Positions 6,165 through 9,790 of a DNA stretch of 9,790 nucleotides are shown piece by piece (position 1 is the first letter of the stretch; every line of letters begins with the position of its first letter). Source of the stretch: Cytophagales bacterium (GTDB lineage Bacteria; Bacteroidota; Bacteroidia; Cytophagales; 172606-1). Location of the stretch: NCBI GenBank assembly GCA_025455595.1, contig JALOMD010000050.1:1-9790 (forward strand), in the 5' to 3' direction. The notes under the pieces are model-generated. The model made no database searches. It had not been told where the DNA came from and saw only the letters and a program-made list of their open reading frames with translations. The position numbers and the translations under genes were made by a program.

Positions 6165-6541
6165 AACGTAGTCGCAGGTGCGTCGCCCCAAAGGTCTTCG
6201 AGGGCGTAAAACGAGCGGCGGTCTTTCTTGAACACGTGCGCCACCACATCCACGTAATCGAGCAAAATCCACTCGCGGTTCACTTTGCCTTCCTTGTGCC
6301 ACGGGTCTTCGCCGAGGCTTTTATAGACTTGCTCTTCAATAGAGTTGGTAATCGCGTCAACTTGCGTGTCGGAATTGCCGGAACAGATGACGAAATAGTC
6401 GGTAACGGCGTTTTTCACGTCGCGCAGGTCAAGCACCACAATGTCCACGGCCTTTTTCTCTTGCATGCCATGCACCACCAACTGGCTCAATTGTTCCGAA
6501 CTGATTGCTTTGGCGTTTCTTTTTCTGGTTAACTCCATCAT
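6158..6541 (-). CDS. rsfS: Ribosome silencing factor RsfS
   Basis: RsfS (DUF143 family) binds protein uL14 of the large ribosomal subunit and blocks joining with the small subunit, lowering translation under starvation. The 127 residues fit the usual length. The family core is visible: DIVVLDLRDVKNAVTDYFVI (residues 33-52), then CSGNSDTQVDAI, then WILLDYVDVVAHVF and the end FYALEDLW. The last residues (APATTFE) are variable. The start is one of two adjacent ATGs (6541-6539 or 6538-6536). No Shine-Dalgarno is seen; the bases before the start are an AT-rich heptad tract. The gene is transcribed toward ftsH with a 162-bp gap and is divergent from birA, an order I know from other Bacteroidota. 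Co-transcription with ftsH is plausible, but repeats fill the gap. Confidence 0.93.
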   Translation of the reverse strand: MMELTRKRNAKAISSEQLSQLVVHGMQEKKAVDIVVLDLRDVKNAVTDYFVICSGNSDTQVDAITNSIEEQVYKSLGEDPWHKEGKVNREWILLDYVDVVAHVFKKDRRSFYALEDLWGDAPATTFE

Positions 6542-6545
6542 TTGA

Positions 6546-6601
6546 AAAGTACGAAGTACGATTTACGAGGTACGAATTGTGGGTTGAAGGTTGTGGCTTG
6601 G
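6546..6601. repeat. Heptad-periodic tract D, upstream of rsfS
   Basis: Eight 7-bp units end exactly where the palindrome at 6602 begins. Bases 6553-6574 are identical to 2031-2052. The unit core changes along the tract from NNNGTAC-like to GGGTTGA and AGGTTGT while the period holds. Confidence 0.7.
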
Positions 6602-6628
6602 CGTTTTGGGCAATTTTTGGCTAAAACG
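6602..6628. repeat. 27-bp palindrome, copy 5
   Basis: The left arm is the perfect consensus and the spacer is ATTTT. The right arm differs at positions 19 (G) and 21 (T). It lies between the divergent rsfS and birA genes. Confidence 0.82.
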
Positions 6629-6707
6629 CTGTTTGTCAAACGACAACTTTGATGTTTTGACTCGACAAAAACGGCTGGCGAGCGGGGTTTTCCTCAGTAA
6701 GGAAGTG

Positions 6708-6715
6708 TAGCTTTG
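6708..6715 (+). promoter_or_regulatory. Possible -7 element for birA
   Basis: TAGCTTTG is a perfect match to TAnnTTTG and lies 33 bp before the birA start. No TTG is found at the usual distance upstream; TTTT at 6688-6691 is the nearest candidate, so the upstream half is weak. Confidence 0.45.
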
Positions 6716-6748
6716 CGGCCGTTTCCGTTCAAACAAAAGTAGGTAACC

Positions 6749-7537
6749 TTGTACAATAATCCGCCCAAAACGTTGTTCGTCGGCCAAAACCGGCTGTTCC
6801 TGCCAGAATGTCATTCCACCAATGACATCGCCGCCGAACTCGGTGCGCAAGCCTCCACGCCCGAAGGCACCGTGGTAATCACCGCCAACCAAACGCGGGG
6901 CCGGGGTCAGCGGGGCAACACGTGGCTTGCCGAGCCGGGCAAGAACCTCACCTTCTCGGTGGTGCTGCGGCCCGTATTCCTGCCGCCTGCCGACCAGTTT
7001 CTCCTCAATATCACGGTTTCGCTGGCTATCCAACGGTTTTTGTCGGCATACTTGCCGCAGCATTTGTCGGTGAAATGGCCGAACGATGTCTATTGGCAAG
7101 ACCGCAAACTGGGCGGCGTGCTGATTGAGAACACCTTGCAAGGCAGCCGCTTGGCGCAGTCGGTGGTCGGCATCGGGCTGAACATCAACCAACGCCGCTT
7201 TGCGGACGGCCTGCGGGCCACTTCGCTGGCATTGGCAACGGCAGCCTACCTTTTAGTGGAAGACGATTATGATTTGGAAATATTGTTGCCGCAGTTATTG
7301 CTTTGCTTGGAGCAATATTATTTAAAACTCCGTGCCGGGGAAGCCGGTTCCCTGCGGGCCGAATACCTGCGGATTTTGTACGGCTACGGCGAAAACCGGC
7401 TGTTTCGTGCCGAGAACCGCGTGTTTGAGGGGAAAATCATTGATGTTGACCACGACGGGCGTTTGGTGGTGCAAACACACAACTCAATCCGCCGGTTTGC
7501 GTTCAAGGAAATCGAGATGGTTTTTGGGGATGCTTGA
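6749..7537 (+). CDS. birA: Biotin--[acetyl-CoA-carboxylase] ligase BirA
   Basis: This enzyme activates biotin with ATP to biotinyl-AMP and attaches it to the Lys of biotin carrier domains such as that of acetyl-CoA carboxylase. The 262 residues lack the N-terminal helix-turn-helix of E. coli BirA, so this is a monofunctional ligase, not a repressor. Motifs seen are CHSTND (21-26), the biotinyl-AMP loop TRGRGQRGNTW (49-59), KWPNDV (109-114), the catalytic-region Lys in RKLGGVLIE (119-127) and GIGLNIN (141-147). The small C-terminal beta domain occupies about 215-262. The start is TTG at 6749: no in-frame ATG or GTG precedes the conserved region, and AGG at 6741-6743 may be a weak ribosome binding site. 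It is divergent from rsfS. Confidence 0.95.
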   Translation: MYNNPPKTLFVGQNRLFLPECHSTNDIAAELGAQASTPEGTVVITANQTRGRGQRGNTWLAEPGKNLTFSVVLRPVFLPPADQFLLNITVSLAIQRFLSAYLPQHLSVKWPNDVYWQDRKLGGVLIENTLQGSRLAQSVVGIGLNINQRRFADGLRATSLALATAAYLLVEDDYDLEILLPQLLLCLEQYYLKLRAGEAGSLRAEYLRILYGYGENRLFRAENRVFEGKIIDVDHDGRLVVQTHNSIRRFAFKEIEMVFGDA

Positions 7538-7546
7538 TGTACACTG

Positions 7547-7581
7547 GTCTTGAGTCGTTAGTCTTGAGTCTTGAGTAAAAA
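7547..7581. repeat. Heptad repeat, GTCTTGA type
   Basis: Units GTCTTGA, GTCGTTA, GTCTTGA, GTCTTGA and a decayed GTAAAAA follow in perfect 7-bp register, starting 9 bp after the birA stop and running into the terminator hairpin. Confidence 0.8.
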
Positions 7582-7613
7582 AACGCAATCAGCGATGACA
7601 TTGATTGCGTTTT
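7580..7613 (+). terminator. Terminator-like hairpin after birA
   Basis: A 12-bp perfect stem (AAAACGCAATCA with its complement) closes a 10-nt loop and ends in TTTT. It lies 42 bp after the birA stop. The last six bases (CGTTTT) are also the first six of the palindrome at 7608, so the two folds compete. Confidence 0.6.
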
Positions 7614-7634
7614 AAGCAAAAACTGCCCAAAACG
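7608..7634. repeat. 27-bp palindrome, copy 6
   Basis: The right arm is the perfect consensus; the left arm has A at positions 7 and 8. The spacer is AAAAC. It overlaps the preceding hairpin by six bases. Confidence 0.8.
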
Positions 7635-7665
7635 ATTTGGCACGACAAACAGTTGTTTGAAAAAC

Positions 7666-7686
7666 ATCAGACATTTATCAGACATT
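7666..7686. repeat. Tandem 10-bp direct repeat
   Basis: ATCAGACATT occurs at 7666-7675 and again at 7677-7686, an 11-bp period or one helical turn. It lies about 105 bp before the ahcY promoter-like box. It could be an operator pair or chance. Confidence 0.5.
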
Positions 7687-7789
7687 GAGTCGTCCAGCGG
7701 CATCTTGGGAAAGTGCCAATGACAAGGCTTCTTTCGCCCGAAACACACGAAAATGCAACAAAGCGTAGGCGAATTGGACCTGAAATGGT

Positions 7790-7797
7790 TACCTTTG
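7790..7797 (+). promoter_or_regulatory. Possible -7 element for ahcY
   Basis: TACCTTTG is a perfect TAnnTTTG match, 275 bp before the ahcY start. The nearest upstream TTG (7774-7776) is 13 bp away, closer than usual, so the promoter is tentative. If used, it gives an untranslated leader of about 265 nt. Confidence 0.4.
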
Positions 7798-7878
7798 CCG
7801 CCCGGAAAACACCAACGAGACGATTTACATTGCAGGCCGCAGGTTGAGAATCAGAAAAATGCAAGGCGGCAACCAGTG

Positions 7879-7905
7879 CGTTTTAGGCAAAAATTGCCGA
7901 AATCG
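7879..7905. repeat. 27-bp palindrome, copy 7
   Basis: The left arm has A at position 7, the spacer is AAAAT, and the right arm differs at positions 21 (G) and 25 (T). It lies inside the presumed ahcY leader. Confidence 0.75.
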
Positions 7906-7933
7906 AAGATGCCGCCGATGGCGGTATTGCCCG

Positions 7934-7950
7934 CCTGCCGGACGGGCAGG
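7934..7950. repeat. GC-rich hairpin CCTGCC/GGCAGG
   Basis: CCTGCC at 7934-7939 pairs with GGCAGG at 7945-7950 around a 5-nt loop; an alternative pairing is TGCCCG (7928-7933) with CGGGCA (7943-7948). Elements of this CCTGCC..GGCAGG type are, from memory, frequent between Bacteroidota genes. Confidence 0.6.
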
Positions 7951-7973
7951 AAAACACTGCAACAGGCGAAAAC

Positions 7974-8064
7974 GCCAAACTCCAAACCTTTCAATTTTCC
8001 AACCTGAAACCTGTAACCTAAAACCTGCAACCTTCCAACCCTTAATCCCTTAACCTTTAATCCC
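7974..8064. repeat. Heptad-periodic tract E, upstream of ahcY
   Basis: Thirteen 7-bp units fit 7974-8064; the clearest are ACCTGAA, ACCTGTA, then ACCTAAA and ACCTGCA. The tract ends 7 bp before the ahcY ATG, so it forms the ribosome approach region. It is C/A/T-rich with almost no G on this strand and should be largely unstructured. Confidence 0.78.
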
Positions 8065-8071
8065 TCCAGAA

Positions 8072-9382
8072 ATGGTTGAAACAGCTTACGTTCCTTACAA
8101 AGTGAAGGACATTGCACTGGCCGAGTGGGGCCGCAAGGAAATCAAATTGGCGGAAGCCGAAATGCCCGGCCTAATGGCCCTCCGCGCCGAGTTTGGCGCG
8201 TCGAAGCCGCTGCAAGGTGCCCGCATCGCCGGTTGCTTGCACATGACCATCCAAACGGCCGTGCTGATTGAAACACTGGTTGAACTCGGTGCCGAAGTCA
8301 CGTGGTCGTCGTGCAACATCTTCTCGACGCAAGACCACGCCGCCGCTGCCATTGCCGCCGCTGGCATCCAAGTCTATGCGTGGAAAGGCCAGACCGCCGA
8401 GGAATTCGACTGGTGCATTGAGCAAACGCTGTTTTTCGGCGAAGACCGCCAGCCGCTGAACATGATTCTCGACGACGGCGGCGACCTGACCAACATGGTG
8501 CTGGACAAGTACCCGGAACTCATTGGCAACATCGGCGGGATTTCCGAGGAAACCACCACCGGCGTGCTGCGCCTGTACGAACGCATGAAAAAAGGCACCT
8601 TGCCCGTGCCCGCCATCAACGTGAACGACTCGGTGACCAAGTCGAAGTTCGACAACCTGTACGGCTGCAAAGAGTCGTGCGTGGATGCCATCCGGCGCGG
8701 CACCGACCTGATGCTGGCTGGCAAGGTGGCCGTGGTGGCCGGCTATGGCGACGTGGGCAAAGGCTCGGCCAAGTCGCTGGCGGGGGCTGGTTGCCGTGTC
8801 ATCGTAACCGAAATTGACCCGATTTGCGCCTTGCAAGCCGCCATGGAAGGTTTCCAAGTGATGAAAATGGAGAAGGCGACTGAAATCGCCGACATCTTCG
8901 TGACGGCCACCGGCAACCACTCCATCATCACGGGCAAACATTTCAAGAAAATGAAAGACAAAGCCGTGGTGTGCAACATCGGTCACTTCGACACCGAAAT
9001 TGACATGGCTTGGCTGAACAAAAACTACGGAAGCACCAAGGAGACCATCAAGCCGCAAGTGGACAAATACACCGTTGACGGCAAGGAAATCATTGTGCTG
9101 GCCGAAGGCCGCTTGGTGAACTTGGGCGTGGCGATGGGCCACCCGTCTTTTGTGATGTCCATGTCATTCACCAACCAGACACTGGCCCAACTTGAACTGT
9201 GGCAAAACGGCAGCCAGTACGAAAACAAAGTGTATGTGCTGCCCAAGCACCTCGACGAGAAAGTGGCTTACCTGCACCTTGCCAAAGTGGGTGCCGAACT
9301 GGAAGAACTCACCCCCGACCAAGCCGAATACATCGGCGTGGACGCACAAGGGCCGTTCAAGAAAGACCACTATCGGTATTAA
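8072..9382 (+). CDS. ahcY: Adenosylhomocysteinase (SAH hydrolase)
   Basis: This NAD-dependent cytosolic enzyme cleaves S-adenosylhomocysteine to adenosine and homocysteine, removing the inhibitory product of methyl transfer. The 436 residues match the standard length. Substrate-site residues are present: His57 in CLHMTIQTA, Asp135 in LDDGGDLT, Glu160 in SEETTTG, Lys190 and Asp194 in TKSKFDN, Cys199, His305 in NIGHFD, Asn350 and His357. The first family signature is SCNIFSTQDHAAAAI (80-94), and the NAD-binding loop is GYGDVGKGSA (224-233). The C-terminus KKDHYRY supplies the Lys430 and Tyr434 that reach into the NAD site of the neighbouring subunit. The ATG at 8072 gives the expected N-terminus. 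The gene stands alone, with a long leader upstream and its own terminator downstream. Confidence 0.98.
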   Translation: MVETAYVPYKVKDIALAEWGRKEIKLAEAEMPGLMALRAEFGASKPLQGARIAGCLHMTIQTAVLIETLVELGAEVTWSSCNIFSTQDHAAAAIAAAGIQVYAWKGQTAEEFDWCIEQTLFFGEDRQPLNMILDDGGDLTNMVLDKYPELIGNIGGISEETTTGVLRLYERMKKGTLPVPAINVNDSVTKSKFDNLYGCKESCVDAIRRGTDLMLAGKVAVVAGYGDVGKGSAKSLAGAGCRVIVTEIDPICALQAAMEGFQVMKMEKATEIADIFVTATGNHSIITGKHFKKMKDKAVVCNIGHFDTEIDMAWLNKNYGSTKETIKPQVDKYTVDGKEIIVLAEGRLVNLGVAMGHPSFVMSMSFTNQTLAQLELWQNGSQYENKVYVLPKHLDEKVAYLHLAKVGAELEELTPDQAEYIGVDAQGPFKKDHYRY

Positions 9383-9384
9383 TT

Positions 9385-9419
9385 CAGGTCAGAGGTCAGA
9401 ACGCAGAGGTCAGATTTTT
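9385..9419. repeat. Heptad repeat, GAGGTCA type
   Basis: Units CAGGTCA, GAGGTCA, GAACGCA, GAGGTCA and a decayed GATTTTT lie in perfect 7-bp register, starting 2 bp after the ahcY stop. Confidence 0.8.
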
Positions 9420-9436
9420 GTTTTGACTGAACTCGT

Positions 9437-9478
9437 AAACGAAAAACGCACGCAGGCGCCTGTGTGCGTTTTTCGTTT
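9437..9478 (+). terminator. Terminator hairpin after ahcY
   Basis: A near-perfect 21-bp inverted repeat with one G/T pair is centred on AGGCGCCT; A-rich and T-rich outer arms give a bidirectional look. It lies 54 bp after the ahcY stop. Its last five bases are shared with the palindrome at 9474. Confidence 0.75.
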
Positions 9479-9500
9479 TGGGCATTTTTTGCCCAAAACG
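9474..9500. repeat. 27-bp palindrome, copy 8 (perfect arms)
   Basis: Both 11-bp arms are exact consensus around a spacer of five T, so it is the T-centred counterpart of copy 1. It is fused to the terminator hairpin at its left edge. Confidence 0.9.
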
Positions 9501-9654
9501 CTGTTCCGTAGCACCACGCCAGGGCGTGATGCGCCACGCCCAAACATAGCCTTGCCACAGAAATGTTGCATGATTCCAAAATACGACATTCAGTGTTATA
9601 ACAAACCGAAGAAATCCTAACGGATTTCGCACAGGCTAAAGCATGTACTACAGG

Positions 9655-9681
9655 CGTTTTGGGCAAAAATCGCCCAAAACG
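9655..9681. repeat. 27-bp palindrome, copy 9
   Basis: The left arm is the perfect consensus, the spacer is AAAAT, and the right arm has C at position 17 only. A heptad tract starts 2 bp after it. Confidence 0.88.
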
Positions 9682-9682
9682 C

Positions 9683-9710
9683 ATTCATAATTCTTAATTC
9701 TGAATTAAAA
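9683..9710. repeat. Heptad repeat, ATTCNNA type, over a stop codon
   Basis: Units ATTCATA, ATTCTTA, ATTCTGA and a decayed ATTAAAA lie in 7-bp register. They cover the stop codon and last four codons of the minus-strand oxidoreductase gene, which therefore ends in repeat-derived residues. Confidence 0.75.
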
Positions 9711-9790
9711 CCGTTTTTCCCTGCGCGTGGCTTTCGTAGGCGGCTTCGATGAGGCGGATGGTTTGCAGGGCTTCTTCGGCAGAAACGGCC
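9694..9790 (-). CDS. Probable Gfo/Idh/MocA-family oxidoreductase, C-terminal end only
   Basis: Only the last 31 residues plus stop are in the window, and the gene continues past its right edge. The minus-strand frame reads VSAEEALQTIRLIEAAYES followed by HAQGKTVLIQN and TAA at 9694-9696. The pattern 'EeAl-ti-lieAaYeSa--Gk-V' is the typical last helix of sugar-related NAD(P)-dependent dehydrogenases of the Gfo/Idh/MocA family. With so little sequence the substrate cannot be named, and even the family rests on one helix. The final residues LIQN come from the heptad repeat at the 3' end. It is convergent to ahcY. Confidence 0.6.
   Translation of the reverse strand, partial: AVSAEEALQTIRLIEAAYESHAQGKTVLIQN

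Larger units (their letters stand above)
7538..8071. other. 534-bp intergenic region and ahcY leader, repeat-rich
   Basis: No gene is supported here. Contents in order are a heptad tract, a terminator-like hairpin merged with a palindrome, a 10-bp direct repeat, a promoter-like box at 7790, a second palindrome, two GC-rich hairpins (CCGCC/GGCGG at 7912-7924 and the one at 7934-7950) and a long heptad tract ending 7 bp before ahcY. I recognise no known riboswitch. Confidence 0.65.
9383..9693. other. 311-bp convergent intergenic region
   Basis: The region between ahcY and the minus-strand oxidoreductase holds no supported gene. It contains a heptad repeat, the ahcY terminator merged with a palindrome, about 150 bp with nothing I recognise (9501-9654), a second palindrome, and a heptad repeat that runs over the oxidoreductase stop codon. 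Confidence 0.7.

Noticed and set aside
6761..6772. Half palindrome (GCCCAAAACG) at the birA 5' end
   Set aside because: The left arm is absent and the bases encode residues leading into the conserved N-terminal region, so chance is the simpler explanation.
7753..8007. An 84-codon plus-strand open frame in the ahcY leader
   Set aside because: It reads through a 27-bp palindrome (peptide RQKLPKS) and two hairpins, and its composition is not protein-like.
8171..9142. A 323-codon minus-strand open frame inside ahcY
   Set aside because: It lies wholly antisense to a fully conserved ahcY and has a His- and Val-rich composition typical of a shadow frame.
1179..9681. CRISPR array
   Set aside because: The palindromic copies are spread over 8.5 kb at irregular distances with genes between, there are no uniform spacers, and no cas genes are present.
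1179..9681. parS centromere sites
   Set aside because: The sequence does not resemble the usual 16-bp parS palindrome, and nine sites in under 10 kb with no par genes nearby is not the known arrangement.

Overview
The window looks like the chromosome of a Bacteroidota bacterium. Supporting signs are promoter motifs of the TAnnTTTG type, weak or absent Shine-Dalgarno sequences, a secreted protein that seems to end in a type IX secretion sorting domain, and the arrangement rsfS-ftsH divergent from birA, which I know from that phylum. Saprospiria or a related class is a guess; no rRNA or other decisive marker is present.

Layout. The 3' end of a LacZ-type glycoside hydrolase family 2 beta-galactosidase (1-1065, +). 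A secreted 224-residue protein of unknown function (1355-2029, +). A 69-residue helical protein of unknown function (2521-2730, +). A secreted protein with an Fn3-like domain and a probable type IX sorting tail (2861-3706, +). Convergent to it, the membrane protease gene ftsH (3944-5995, -), with rsfS upstream on the same strand (6158-6541, -). birA (6749-7537, +) is divergent from rsfS. ahcY (8072-9382, +) follows after a long leader. The window closes with the C-terminal end of a probable Gfo/Idh/MocA-type oxidoreductase (9694-9790, -).

The recognised genes are housekeeping: membrane and protein quality control (FtsH), ribosome silencing (RsfS), biotin loading (BirA) and methyl-cycle turnover (AhcY). 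I see no phage, IS element, CRISPR array, RNA gene or defence cassette.

The unusual content is between the genes. Nine copies of a palindrome of exactly 27 bp (11-bp arms, 5-nt mostly A/T centre) sit in seven of the eight gene-to-gene gaps and none was seen inside a gene. Beside them are tracts with a strict 7-bp period but different core sequences, often directly abutting a palindrome. A third repeat, a perfect 46-bp inverted pair, carries the stop codon and terminator of both convergent genes at 3699-3951. Several stop codons lie inside repeat sequence. These patterns are directly visible; their function is unknown and the interpretations given are inference.
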